DNA of 64,000 nt from Leishmania donovani (taxonomy: Eukaryota; Euglenozoa; Kinetoplastea; Trypanosomatida; Trypanosomatidae), in NCBI RefSeq assembly GCF_000227135.1, contig NC_018260.1, forward strand, positions 1,388,023 to 1,452,022. The letters run 5' to 3'. Position 1 is the first letter of the stretch, and each line of letters begins with the position of its first letter. The notes beneath the pieces are model-generated. The model was not told the DNA's origin and made no database searches. It saw only the letters and a list, made by a program, of their open reading frames with translations. The position numbers were made by a program, and so were the translations under genes. This document shows positions 41,408 to 51,210 of the stretch, piece by piece.

Positions 41408-42780
41408 GTGCACGTCCCTGGCATCGCCGTTTCACAGCACGGACGCCAACCCCAGCTGACCGACTCCACAAGATGCAATGCAGATTTTGTCTCACCAAGA
41501 GGTCGCGCAAGTAGTACCGCTGGCAGAGGATACACTAGATTTGAGTGGTCTGCAAGCGTATTTGGAGACGTGAGTATTTCGAACGGTTCAACGGTCAACA
41601 CTCACAACGCCGTCGCATACAATCTGTCGGCGTCCAAGTTTGGCGGAGACGCGCCTGGCACACGCACCAGTGGCGGGATTGTAGGAGCGTAATCGCGGTG
41701 TTAGCGAATGACGGTGGAGGAGCAGCCGCACTACGGCGTCGGCTACGCCCACCTCCACGTACTGCTGCGCGTGTCGTAGCCCACTGAGTGTCACGTCACG
41801 CACCGTTTGGTGTCTGTGAAGCTGGCCAACGCTCAATAGGTAGTTCGGCACTCTATCGCATCTGCAGCGCCGGCGAATGAGGTCGTTCTGCCGGACTTAC
41901 AAGACGTCTCCCTGACGTGTGCGCGACAGACGCGGACTGAAGGATACTGCCACTGTGCGAGTTGTGGGCCGGCACCGCTCAACTGTTCATCTTCGTGGGA
42001 TGCGTGTTTTGGCGTGCTCCTGTGCACGCTGCGTTCCCCTCCCTTCCCTCTCCCGCTACGCGTTCCTCAGAACGCCACGGAAGACCGAGAACACGGCGCG
42101 TGGACTTGTGAGCGCACTGGGGAGTGAGCCCCGTCGACGCCCCGCGCAACCCTAATATCTTTTTTTTTTGTAAGCGAGGCTGCCCTGACGGCAGTGTGGT
42201 GACGCGCGACCTATTCTTCTGCGGTGCCAAGGCGAGCTCTGTGCACACGGCGGTCAAATGCGGCAGCCGTAGCCTCAAGGGATTCTGGCGGCGAAACTTG
42301 TCCGACGCCGGCCACAGGAGCTAGCGCAAATATGTGCTCATGCTGCACAACTCTGATGTTTGCGATGTCGAGATGCAGTGGGATGGTGATTAGCTATTCG
42401 GCGGCGTGGAGGGCGTCTTCGTGAGCAACGAACATCTGCACGGCAGTTCTCCTTAGCCCATGTGCAGCTCATGTGTGCTTGCTTGTGCGCGCTTTCGGGC
42501 ATTCTCGCACATGTATTCTTCTTTTTTTTCAGGACGTCCCGCAATCCAGCTGCATTTGCCGCGTGGTCGTGGTCGTGGCGACTACGGTTCCATTTGGCGC
42601 TAGACTTTGGTCTTGAGCGTCTGTAACACAGTGGTGGTTGGCTTCCGGAAGCGGCTCAAGCGCAGCAGCGACCGCCGAAGAACGAAGCAATCGGCAACTC
42701 ACTGTAGTGACGGCACTCATTGGCTGTCTTATGTGTACCCACTGCGCGCCAGTGAATAACCACAAGGCGACCATAGGCGG
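41408..42780 (+). pseudogene. Probable decayed protein-coding gene, family unknown
   Basis: Unlike the flanking pyrimidine-rich DNA, this stretch has balanced composition and coding-like pieces in several + frames. At 41408-41692 the frame ends with VFGDVSISNGSTVNTHNAVA and more in the same style. A second frame at 41708-42127 is interrupted only by two TAG codons (41777 and 41837) and includes a Cys-rich piece (EGYCHCASCGPAPLNC). A third at about 42170-42324 reads CPDGSVVTRDLFFCGAKASS, and a last at about 42625-42800 contains SNRQLTVVTALIGCLMCTHC. The Ser/Gly/Asn style of the first piece recalls repetitive surface proteins, but I cannot name a family. Alternatively it is an unusually complex UTR. 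Confidence 0.35.
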
Positions 42781-42800
42781 AGATTACTTTTTTAGCGTGT

Positions 42801-43111
42801 GAGTCGACTCCATGATGCTTTATAGTGTACACATGGATCCACTACGGGAGCGAGAGACCCACGCAAGCACCCTCGCACGTCCCTCTGTGTCTGCATGTGG
42901 TTGCCTGTCTGTGCACAAAGGGGTGGGGAGTGCCCCTCCACAAAAGAAAAAGAGCAGTGCTCCCTTTCTTTCGTTCTAATCTCTCTCTCTCTCGATCTTC
43001 TTCGCACCTGCTGGGTGAAACATCGCGTGCTTCACGTCCACACACACACACACACACACACGCACGCACACCTACACACACGAACTCCTCCGAACATCAG
43101 TGCACTTCATA
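42801..43111 (+). other. UTR/leader DNA with CA microsatellite
   Basis: Upstream leader of the coatomer gene, mostly CA- and CT-rich. No gene seen. Confidence 0.45.
43039..43070. repeat. (CA)n microsatellite
   Basis: An almost pure CA run of about 30 bases in the leader of the coatomer gene. Confidence 0.9.
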
Positions 43112-43174
43112 GCTTTTCCTTTTCTCTGTCTCTTTTTTTCCTCTCGTCCACCACATTCGCATCGACTGCGGTAG
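43112..43174 (+). promoter_or_regulatory. Probable spliced-leader acceptor for beta-prime COP
   Basis: A T/C tract (43112-43148) is followed by the first AG in TGCGGTAG at 43173-43174, giving a 140-base leader to the ATG at 43315. Confidence 0.45.
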
Positions 43175-43314
43175 CAGGCGGGAGAGTCACAAGTGCTGCT
43201 GTGTCTGTGAAGGAGACACCACATACCACAAACAAGAGGTCGAAAGGAAAAACAGAGGACACGATTTGTACTCGCAAGCACACGGTACGTCCCCGCCAGT
43301 GCAGAAGCGCCAAG

Positions 43315-45969
43315 ATGTCAGCCGGCACCGCCGCCACGGTGGAATTTACCGCCTCCAGCCAACGCGTGAAGATGGTGGACATGCACCCCAAGGAGCCCAT
43401 CTTTATTGCAGCCCTGTATTCCGGTGGAATCAACCTGTACAACTACCAGACGCAGGCGCTCGTCCGCTCCTTCGACACAGGCACGGGTCTTCCAGTGCGC
43501 TGTGTCCGCTTTATCCCGCGCCTGCAGAGCTTTGTGTGCGGCTGTGATGACATGAACCTGCGTGTGTTCAACTACAACACGATGGAGCGGACGAAGATAT
43601 TCCAAGCCCACGACGACTACATCCGCTGCGTCGCTGTTCACGAGCAGCTGCCGCTGGTGCTGACGTGCGCGGATGACATGACCATTCGGCAGTGGGACTG
43701 GAGCAAGGGGTGGACGCTGCAGATGACTTACGAGGGGCACCAGCACTTCTGCATGGCCGTCGCTTTCAATCCTAAGGACTCCTCCACGTTTGCCTCCGCC
43801 TCGATGGACTGCACCATCAAGGTGTGGCGCATCCACATTCCGACGCCGAATTACCAACTCGAGGGCCACGAGGATGGCGTGAACTGCGTCGAGTTCTACC
43901 CTCGCGGTGACAAGCCGTACCTACTGAGCGGATCCGACGACAGGACGGTGCGTTTGTGGGACTACCAAACCAAAGCCTGCCTACAGGTCTTCTCCTTTCA
44001 CGAGGACAACGTCGCGAGTGTGCTTTTCCACCCGGACCTCCCAGTGATCTACTCCATCTCCGAGTCGGACAGCATTGCCGCCTTCTCCACGGAGACGTTC
44101 CGCCTGCTGTACTCGTGCAACCACTCCGACATGGGGCGCGGGTGGTCGCTGGCAACGAAGCGCCACTCGAACATGCTCATTGCCGGCTTTGACAACGGCG
44201 TGCGGGCCTACAAGGTCGGCGCGGACAAGCCCGTCTTCTCCATGGACACCAACGGTCGCGTCTTGGTCGCGACCGGGAACGAGATTACGCGCATGGACAT
44301 CAAGGCCATAGGGCCGGAGACGCCCGACGGCGAGGTGCTGAACGTTGCGACGAAGGACATGGGCACCGTCGAGGCGACGGCCCGCTCTATCGTTCACGCC
44401 GGAAACGGCCAGTTCATCTGCGTTCTCGGTGACGACAACTACACCATCATATCGTCCCTCTCGCTGCGTCCCAAGTCGTACGGGCAGTGTGTTTCATTTG
44501 TCTGGGGTCCTGAGAGCGGCGCCTACGCCGTGCTGGAGGGCTCGACGACGCTGAAGGTTTACAAGGGTTTCAAGGTGCGCGTCGCACTTTCGCTGCCAGA
44601 GGTGGCCAATAAGCTTTTTGGCGGGCCTCTGCTAGCGGTGCGCACGAGCAGCAGCGTCATGTTCTACGACTGGGGCACGCTGGCACTGATCCGGCAGATC
44701 GATGAGACCCCGGCAGCGCTCGAGTGGAACTCGACGGGTGAGCTCGTGGCGCTCGTCACGAGCAGCAGTGTCTTCCTTCTCAAGTTCAACGGGGACGCTG
44801 TAGCGCAGTACCTCGAGCAAAACACCACCACCGGCGATGACGGCCTCGACTTCTCGTTCGACCTTGTGGAGGAGCTGGATGAAAAGGTGCGCGACGTGGC
44901 GTGGGTGGGGGACTGCCTTGTCTACATCAATCAAGTGCATCGGCTCAACTACTACATTGGCGGCGAGGTAAACAACATCGCGGTGCTGAACCGTCACCAG
45001 TACCTCCTCGGCTACCTGCCAAAGGAAAACCGTCTCTTCTGCATAGACAAGGAAAAGAGCATCACGAGCTACCTCCTTCAGGTGAATGCCATCGAGTACA
45101 TGGCTGCCATCGTGCGCGAGGACTTTGATGCCGCCAACACACTTCTCCCCACCATCGATGTGAGCCTGCGTGACAAACTGTCGCGGTTTGTCGAGTCGCG
45201 CGGGCTGCTGCAGATGGCGCTGGAGATCGCCATGGATGACGAGCGCCGCTTCGACCTGGCGGTCCAGCTGAAGCAACTGTCGTTGGCGCACAAGATCGCC
45301 AGCGCGGCGAACGTCGCGTCGCACTGGAAGCAGGTGGGTGACATTGCACTGGAGCAGGGCTACTTTGAGATGGCAATCGAGTCGCTGGAGAAGTGCAACG
45401 ACTGGAGCGGGCTGCTGCTCATCTACACGTCCCTCAACGACATGGAGGCGATCTCGCGCCTTGGCGACCGCTGTCTGCAAAGCGGACAGGCCAACTTGGC
45501 CTTCACCTGCTACCACCTCACCCAACGCCATGCCGAGTGTGTGGAGCTGCTGCAGAAGACCGGCAAAACAGGCGACGCCGCTTTCTACGCACGCACCTAC
45601 TGCCCGAGCCTCATCGAGGACGCCGTGGCTAAGTGGAGGGTGTCGGTCGCCTCGATACCTCGCGTCAGCCAAGCGCTCGCCAGCCCGGCAGCCTACCCGA
45701 ACCTGTTTCCGTCACTGCGCAATGTGGACTTGCCGCCTCCAAACGGACCGGAGGTTGGCGCCCCTCTGAACGCACAGCCGGCACCTCCCGGTGCATCCAC
45801 GTCGCTCCACGGCTCATGCACCGCACCAACTGTTGCCGACTTGTTCCAGCCGGCGGCAGAGGCACCCCAGCAGCCTATGCACGCCCCGCCGTTCCCCGAC
45901 AATGTGGGCAGCGAGCTCACCGGGATGCAGGAGCTGGCGGACGAAGAGGAAGCATGGGGAGAAGATTAG
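43315..45969 (+). CDS. COPB2: Coatomer subunit beta-prime (beta'-COP)
   Basis: Predicted 884 residues from the ATG at 43315; the open frame upstream to 42895 is CA/CT-tract translation. The N-terminal propeller has clear WD repeats: HDDYIRCVAVHEQLPLVLTC ending IRQWDW, then FCMAVAFNP ending IKVWRI, then VNCVEFYP ending VRLWDY. A second, weaker propeller fills about residues 300-600. A helical solenoid at 600-820 resembles COPI alpha/beta-prime subunits. The first propeller reads KKxx retrieval signals on cargo, and the subunit is part of the COPI coat for Golgi-to-ER transport. Length is close to the roughly 900 residues of animal COPB2. The tail is Pro/Ala-rich with an acidic end (EEEAWGED). 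Confidence 0.95.
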   Translation: MSAGTAATVEFTASSQRVKMVDMHPKEPIFIAALYSGGINLYNYQTQALVRSFDTGTGLPVRCVRFIPRLQSFVCGCDDMNLRVFNYNTMERTKIFQAHDDYIRCVAVHEQLPLVLTCADDMTIRQWDWSKGWTLQMTYEGHQHFCMAVAFNPKDSSTFASASMDCTIKVWRIHIPTPNYQLEGHEDGVNCVEFYPRGDKPYLLSGSDDRTVRLWDYQTKACLQVFSFHEDNVASVLFHPDLPVIYSISESDSIAAFSTETFRLLYSCNHSDMGRGWSLATKRHSNMLIAGFDNGVRAYKVGADKPVFSMDTNGRVLVATGNEITRMDIKAIGPETPDGEVLNVATKDMGTVEATARSIVHAGNGQFICVLGDDNYTIISSLSLRPKSYGQCVSFVWGPESGAYAVLEGSTTLKVYKGFKVRVALSLPEVANKLFGGPLLAVRTSSSVMFYDWGTLALIRQIDETPAALEWNSTGELVALVTSSSVFLLKFNGDAVAQYLEQNTTTGDDGLDFSFDLVEELDEKVRDVAWVGDCLVYINQVHRLNYYIGGEVNNIAVLNRHQYLLGYLPKENRLFCIDKEKSITSYLLQVNAIEYMAAIVREDFDAANTLLPTIDVSLRDKLSRFVESRGLLQMALEIAMDDERRFDLAVQLKQLSLAHKIASAANVASHWKQVGDIALEQGYFEMAIESLEKCNDWSGLLLIYTSLNDMEAISRLGDRCLQSGQANLAFTCYHLTQRHAECVELLQKTGKTGDAAFYARTYCPSLIEDAVAKWRVSVASIPRVSQALASPAAYPNLFPSLRNVDLPPPNGPEVGAPLNAQPAPPGASTSLHGSCTAPTVADLFQPAAEAPQQPMHAPPFPDNVGSELTGMQELADEEEAWGED

Positions 45970-47080
45970 AAGCGAACAACGTGTCCAAAGGATTAGTTGG
46001 GAGGTGAGAGGGGAAAGTGGTGGTGGGGGGCACGACACAACGTTGAACTCCGCGAGCACCCTCGTTCCGTGCTGTATCTTTTCTCACGCTGTTTCGCGGA
46101 CGCGCTTCAGAGCGCAGGCACCTGCGCGAAGGGGTTTCCCTGCTGCGTGTGTGTGTGTGTGTGTGTGTAAGGATGTCACAGCGGTATCGCCGCCTCTCTT
46201 CTCCCCCCCCCTCCCTCTCGTCCGTGATGCCGGGCGACGGTCCTGCAGTGGTGTGCGTGAGATTGTCTGCGTGTCTGTCAGTCGTCTCCAGAGTCGCAAT
46301 GATGTTTGCTCATTCTGTTCCCGTTTACTGTTGCGTATTGATCGGACGGGGGTGGCTTCTACCTTTCCTCGTCGCTTGGCACGCGTGGGAGAATATTTTC
46401 CTCGTATGGCAGGTGCCTGCGTCGGGGGGGGGGTGAAGGGGGAAGAGAGAGGGCGGTGGTTGTGAGTGTATGTGAGTGCGTGTTGGTTCAGTGTTCTAGT
46501 GTAGAAATGGGCTTTCGTATCGCGAAACCCCAAAACCGACGTCAGCGGCGCGAGCGACGTTTGTCGCTGAGGAATGCGAGGCCGTACGTCACGGACGTGA
46601 TGGCAAGTTGTGCTGTGGTGCGGGACAATTCAAGCCAAAGGATGTGTTGACGAGCGGGGAACGGGATTGCCTGCGCATGACGTTCTGTTCGCGGATGTGC
46701 TTGTCGACGATTGCACAGTTTCTGGCGCCACCTCTGTCTCGATGTACGTGTTCGCTGTATGATTCCATGGCTTCATACGCGCATTCAACTGCTCCGCCTC
46801 TCCCGCTGCGTGTCTCCATCTTTATTGTAATCTGAGGTTGCCTATATTGGCGCTGTTGCCGCGGTCGCCATGCTGTCTGTTCTATCGCGTTGGCGTGAGT
46901 GTCATGTTTTTTTCTTTTTTTTTTTTCACGGCTGGAGAAAGTAAGGCTTGGCGGTGTGTGTGTCTGTGTGTGTGTGTTTGTGTGCGTGGTTTCTTGTGTG
47001 AGTCGACCCTACACTGTAGTCCTCGCCAGCGCAACACGCCCCACCTTCGTGTGTGGCACCTCTGCCTCCACTACCCGTCA
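45970..47080 (+). other. Intergenic/UTR, 1.1 kb
   Basis: 3' UTR of the coatomer gene and leader of the zinc-finger gene. It holds GT microsatellites (46146-46168 and around 46960-46985), C and G runs, and a T-rich stretch at 46905-46926. Open frames are low-complexity; no gene seen. Confidence 0.5.
46146..46168. repeat. (GT)n microsatellite
   Basis: Pure GT run of about 23 bases in the 3' UTR of the coatomer gene. Confidence 0.9.
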
Positions 47081-47099
47081 AGTTTTTTTCTCTCGCGAG
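47081..47099 (+). promoter_or_regulatory. Probable spliced-leader acceptor for the RanBP2-finger gene
   Basis: GTTTTTTTCTCTCGCGAG, AG at 47098-47099, 33 bases before the ATG. Confidence 0.5.
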
Positions 47100-47132
47100 C
47101 GGAAGAGTTGTGGGTAAACCTATCGACCAGAG

Positions 47133-48047
47133 ATGCTCAAACTCGGAGGTCTTGTGCGCGTGAAGCCGCCTGCTGCCCAGTGCTGCCTACCGTCAGTCTG
47201 TCGCGCAACTCAACGCTACGCGGCCTCAGCGCCTGGAAAGTGGAAGTGCGCATGCGGCCTCCACAACTTCAACTTTCACTCCGAATGCTACAGCTGCCAC
47301 AAGAAGCGCACTGACCTTCCTGCCACAAAGCCCGTATCGCCGTTGTCGCTTCTGGGCGATATGCGGATGGATGATGTCGACTCGACCGATGCGCACACCA
47401 GCAGCACTGCGGAGGGTGAGGCTTGCCCTGTCGAAGGTACCTGGATGTGTCCGGCCTGCTACACCTTCAACGGCTCGCAACGGGTGGTGTGCACTCACTG
47501 TCTGGAGACGCGACCGCGCTTGCAGCCGCGCGGAGCGGCAAGGACGCGATTGGGCACTCACAAAAGCGGCTTTGGAAAGGTTGCTGCGGACTCTTCCCTT
47601 CCTTCCACGGTGTCCGACACGGCGGCGGCAGTGGCGGCGCTCTCTTCTACGCACTCTGACGAGTCTGTGCCTCCACAGCCATTCCTGACGGGAGACTGGC
47701 ACTGCGCATGTGGCGTGCATAACTTCTCGCGCAACACGCATTGTCGCAAGTGCCTTAAGCCTCACACGTCAAACACGTCCGCAACGACGGAGGAGAGGCT
47801 GTTGAAGAGCCATCCTGGTGACTGGGCGTGCCCGGCGTGCGAAATGTACAACTTCTCTTGGCGAAAGGTGTGTAAGCGCTGCAGCCGAGCACAGCCACCG
47901 GCCGGCACAGAGTCCTTCTCCGCTCAACAAGACTCCGACGTGACGACGGGGATGGCGGCTGGTTGGGTCTGCCAAGCATGCCACTCCCTCAACCCTGCCG
48001 ACGATGCCGTGATGTGCGTGATTTGTGGTAGCCCAAAGCATGCGTGA
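47133..48047 (+). CDS. Five-finger RanBP2-type zinc-finger protein, probably mitochondrial
   Basis: 304 residues. Five RanBP2 (W-x-C-x2-C ... C-x2-C) fingers lie at 37-59, 104-128, 189-211, 231-255 and 278-302. They alternate in style: fingers 1 and 3 read WxCACGxHNF, fingers 2, 4 and 5 read WxCxAC. The N-terminal 35 residues are basic with little acid (MLKLGGLVRVKPPAAQCC), consistent with a mitochondrial presequence. RanBP2 fingers commonly bind single-stranded RNA, and trypanosome mitochondria have such multi-finger proteins in or near the MRB1/RNA-editing complexes (for example MRB1680, MRB6070), which this resembles in plan. Direct orthology is not established here. All 20 zinc Cys are present. 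Confidence 0.8.
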   Translation: MLKLGGLVRVKPPAAQCCLPSVCRATQRYAASAPGKWKCACGLHNFNFHSECYSCHKKRTDLPATKPVSPLSLLGDMRMDDVDSTDAHTSSTAEGEACPVEGTWMCPACYTFNGSQRVVCTHCLETRPRLQPRGAARTRLGTHKSGFGKVAADSSLPSTVSDTAAAVAALSSTHSDESVPPQPFLTGDWHCACGVHNFSRNTHCRKCLKPHTSNTSATTEERLLKSHPGDWACPACEMYNFSWRKVCKRCSRAQPPAGTESFSAQQDSDVTTGMAAGWVCQACHSLNPADDAVMCVICGSPKHA

Positions 48048-48815
48048 AAGTGTGCGGCACCTCTCCGTGACGAGAATACATGTGAAGGCGATGGCAGTCA
48101 TGAGCTGCGCATGGTGTTCTCATCGCTCATGGTCCACGCGGAGATGGCTTGTGCCCCACCACTGTTGCTGGTTGCGCCCCTTTCTGTCGCATAGCACTTT
48201 TCACACACAGATCGCGTCACAAACACACCAGCATAAGGCATATATGTACAGGCACATTCACAACGGACCTTTGGCACGCCATGCAGTCACGCGCACGCTT
48301 ACGGATATGTTGCTGCGAAGAGGGCACTCGCCCCACATACACGCATACACCCTTTCAGCGTGTGCCCTATTAGGTTCAGCGTGCAAGCGCCTCGCATGGC
48401 TTCTGCACACTGTGCCTCTCCAGATGCAAAGATGAGCGTGATAGCGGGCAAGGCGGCGCCATCGCACTTGAACATCCTGGACTCTCTTCGATATGTCACT
48501 GCCCACCTTTCTCACCCTTCGCTCCTTTTTTTTTGCCCGCTTCAGCAGCGAAAGTGCCCCACCGGCGTGGAACACGATCGCCTGCTGAGCTGGTCGATCG
48601 AACCGCATCTCTTCGACTCTCCTCCCCCTTCCACCCTCCCTCCCCAAGTCTGTGTCACGCACACCCTGGCAACTTCAAAAATACACATGCACACACGCAG
48701 CAAGGATGACGGTGCTTCGATGACGACCGATTCAAGTAGGAGAGGCCGTTCGATGTCTTTTGTGTCGTGACCTTTTCCTACTTCATCGAACAGGGTGACT
48801 CAGGCGTGATTAGCT
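48048..48815 (+). other. Intergenic/UTR downstream of the zinc-finger gene
   Basis: 3' UTR with CA-rich pieces and a T/C tract near 48510-48545. No gene seen; small frames here have no protein character. Confidence 0.45.
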
Positions 48816-49185
48816 GCGAGTAGCGCGGCAAGCTGGCGCCTGCGTTTCATTTGCACGCGTACGCTGCCAAGTGCGGGTTAGTCGGTGGCGAGTTCCCGCC
48901 TCTTGTGGGCAGGCTGAACCACCGCGAGGTGGAATGCAACACGTCGCGAGCGACATGATGGGAGCAGCCGTGAGGCGACCTGGGAGGCGGGTGGGTAGGT
49001 CGCGTTGGAGGCAGGGGCCGCGCTCCCATGACTGAGTCGACGCATTGCTGCAAGGCGTGTGCTTATGGCGGCACTGCACTACGCGATGGGTCGGTGACAC
49101 GGTTCGGAGTGGGAGGCTAGGTCGGAGGAGTTGAGCTCATGTTGCGCATAGCAGAGAACGGGCACAGGTTGAAAACGTAGACCAG
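48816..49185. mobile_element. Candidate degenerate SIDER-like retroposon
   Basis: About 370 bases of GC-balanced, non-repetitive, non-coding DNA sit inside otherwise pyrimidine-rich intergenic DNA. The texture (GGGAGGCGGGTGGGTAGGTC, then TGCTGCAAGGCGTGTGC, then GGAGTGGGAGGC) resembles what I remember of Leishmania SIDER elements in 3' UTRs. There is no open frame and no visible A-tail or target duplication, so ends are approximate and orientation is undecided. Confidence 0.35.
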
Positions 49186-49492
49186 AATTCGTAGGGTTTT
49201 TGCGTTTCGGCTCGCACGCTCTTCCCTGGTACTCTTCGCCCTCCCCCCCCCCAACCCACAACCATCACCACCTCCCCGGCATTCGGGCAGCCACAGGTGT
49301 GTTTCACGCATCACACAGGCACGCACAAACACACGAGAGAAAGGGGTCATCATAACAGCCTGGTGTACCAACGTCTTCGGCGTGACCACGCCCGTCTCTG
49401 ACACGTGCTCCATGGAGTGTTTTGCCTGCAACACCGCTTCTCGCCCTCGGCAACGCAAGACGTGGCTGGTAGACCAACGGCCCCTCAACCAA
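49186..49492 (+). other. Leader-side intergenic DNA before the PP2A-like gene
   Basis: Contains a C run at about 49240 and mixed sequence. The open frame from 49405 starts with GTG and has no protein character before 49531. Confidence 0.45.
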
Positions 49493-49537
49493 ATTTCTTT
49501 CTCCTCCACACCGTCCTCCTCTTCTCTGTGATGGCAG
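49493..49537 (+). promoter_or_regulatory. Polypyrimidine tract whose first AG lies inside the annotated CDS
   Basis: A strong T/C tract (49493-49529) runs directly into the ATG at 49531. The first AG after it is at 49536-49537, within codons 2-3. If used, translation would have to start at the in-frame ATG at 49606. Confidence 0.5.
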
Positions 49538-51210
49538 CCGATGATGACTTGCATACCCCGCACAAGTTAGAGCCAAGTTCAGTGCACAATTGCGCCCCCG
49601 CGAAGATGTTCCCTTTCGGCTACACCATCTCGGACACGCAGCGATCCGCGCTCGAGGAGGCCTACAACCGAAAGAAGGAGTACCTCAACGCGCGTGTCGC
49701 CCCGCTCTACGCATCGACCAATCCGGCGTCGCTCTGGAACGCGATTGTGAAGTACCGCCTCGTGATTGAGAGCGAGGGTGTCGCAGCTGCGGACACGTAC
49801 GATGACCTGTTGTTGACGTACGAGGGTTACCGCAGCATGGTTTATGACGTGCTCTTCCACGTCACGCCCGACGAGGACGCAGCCGCTGATGCGCAGGTGC
49901 GGGACTGGCGTCGAAGCGTCTACTTCCACCATCCTTTTCTTTCGCCGGCCACGTTTCTGGCCTTTGCGCGCTCGTCGCAGGGCGCCGTGCCAGCGGCTCC
50001 CTTGTACGCCTTCGCCGCCAAGCGGTTGCTGCTGTTTCGCATTCGAGTCGAGCTGGAGCTGGATGCCTCAGCACCGCCGCCAATCTTCGTGGACCGTGCA
50101 CAGCGTGCCATCGGCGGTCGTCTCCCGTGCCCGCCAAGTGCGTCGTCGCCGCTATCAAATGGGCTAACGCAGGAGGACATTGAAATGTTCATCTCGGACC
50201 TCGTCCCCAACCTGCGTCTCGTGCGGGACATGCCGCCTTGGATGCTGCCGTACTACCTGTGTCACGCCTCTCGCAAGTTCATGTTCATGTGCGACACACG
50301 TGGCGTGGGGGCAATTCCCATTGACGCTTTCATGAAGAGTGAGGTGTTCTCGGAGCTGCTGCGCATGTTCGAGAGCGATACGCAGGATGCCATCATCGCA
50401 TATCCGAAAGGCTGCGTCGTGGAAGTGCCGGCTAAGTTTGCCTCGCCGGCCGCGGAAGCCGACGATACCGTCGCGGCTCTTGTGCTATCCTACGAGGGTG
50501 ACGGCAACGCGCTGTCAGACGTCTATCAGCTGCAGTTGCTGAATGACGAGGTGAAGATTCAGGTGCCGCGGGAGCAGATCTACTGGAGCACCGCCTCGAT
50601 GGACTACGTGCCGGCGGACCTGCTCAGCATGGACAATTGGTTCTCGCTAGCACTGATGAGCCGCATCTACGAGCACTTTACCGCCCTCGACGCCGACGGC
50701 GACGGCGTTCTGACTCGCGAGGAACTGTCGCACTACAGCAACGACAGCTTCACGCAGCTCTCCATTCAGCGCGTGTTTGAGTGTCACGTGAATCACAGCG
50801 GCGCCCGCCATATCATGGACTACAAGACGTACCTGAACTTTGTGATTGCCACAGAGCACGCTGCGACCCGGCCGGCGATGCGGTACATTTGGGCGCTGCT
50901 AGACCTCGACGGCACTAAAACTCACATCAAGATCGCGACGCTGCACTGCTTCTGCAAGGAGATCGCGAGCGAGCTGCTCGCCAACGGTCTTATGGTGGAC
51001 ATCTCGGCGCAGTCGATACTGTCCGAAATCGTGGACATGATCAATCCCGCCTGGCATGAATGGGTGACGTTTGAGGACATCGAGAGGTCCGGCCAGCAGG
51101 CCACCGTTCTCCCTGTTCTTCTGAGTTACCGCAACTTTTACGCCTACGACTGCCGCGAGCAGACGGCGGCGTCCGCGAATGACGAATACGCGGACATTCC
51201 CGAGAAGTAA
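49531..51210 (+). CDS. PP2A regulatory subunit B''-like (PPP2R3C/TON2 type) EF-hand protein
   Basis: 559 residues from 49531, or 534 from the ATG at 49606 (MFPFGYTIS), which may be the true start. The body has the B''/PPP2R3C arrangement: WMLPYYLCHASRKFMFMCDT before a short catalytic-subunit binding region, then a canonical EF-hand at residues 387-398 (DADGDGVLTREE; Ca ligands D387, D389, D391, T395, E398). A degenerate second EF-hand follows (LLDLDGTKTHIKIATLHCF). Relatives in plants and animals (TON2/FASS, G5PR) steer PP2A to microtubule arrays and centrosomes; a role with the trypanosomatid cytoskeleton or basal body is plausible inference. Confidence 0.85.
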   Translation: MAADDDLHTPHKLEPSSVHNCAPAKMFPFGYTISDTQRSALEEAYNRKKEYLNARVAPLYASTNPASLWNAIVKYRLVIESEGVAAADTYDDLLLTYEGYRSMVYDVLFHVTPDEDAAADAQVRDWRRSVYFHHPFLSPATFLAFARSSQGAVPAAPLYAFAAKRLLLFRIRVELELDASAPPPIFVDRAQRAIGGRLPCPPSASSPLSNGLTQEDIEMFISDLVPNLRLVRDMPPWMLPYYLCHASRKFMFMCDTRGVGAIPIDAFMKSEVFSELLRMFESDTQDAIIAYPKGCVVEVPAKFASPAAEADDTVAALVLSYEGDGNALSDVYQLQLLNDEVKIQVPREQIYWSTASMDYVPADLLSMDNWFSLALMSRIYEHFTALDADGDGVLTREELSHYSNDSFTQLSIQRVFECHVNHSGARHIMDYKTYLNFVIATEHAATRPAMRYIWALLDLDGTKTHIKIATLHCFCKEIASELLANGLMVDISAQSILSEIVDMINPAWHEWVTFEDIERSGQQATVLPVLLSYRNFYAYDCREQTAASANDEYADIPEK

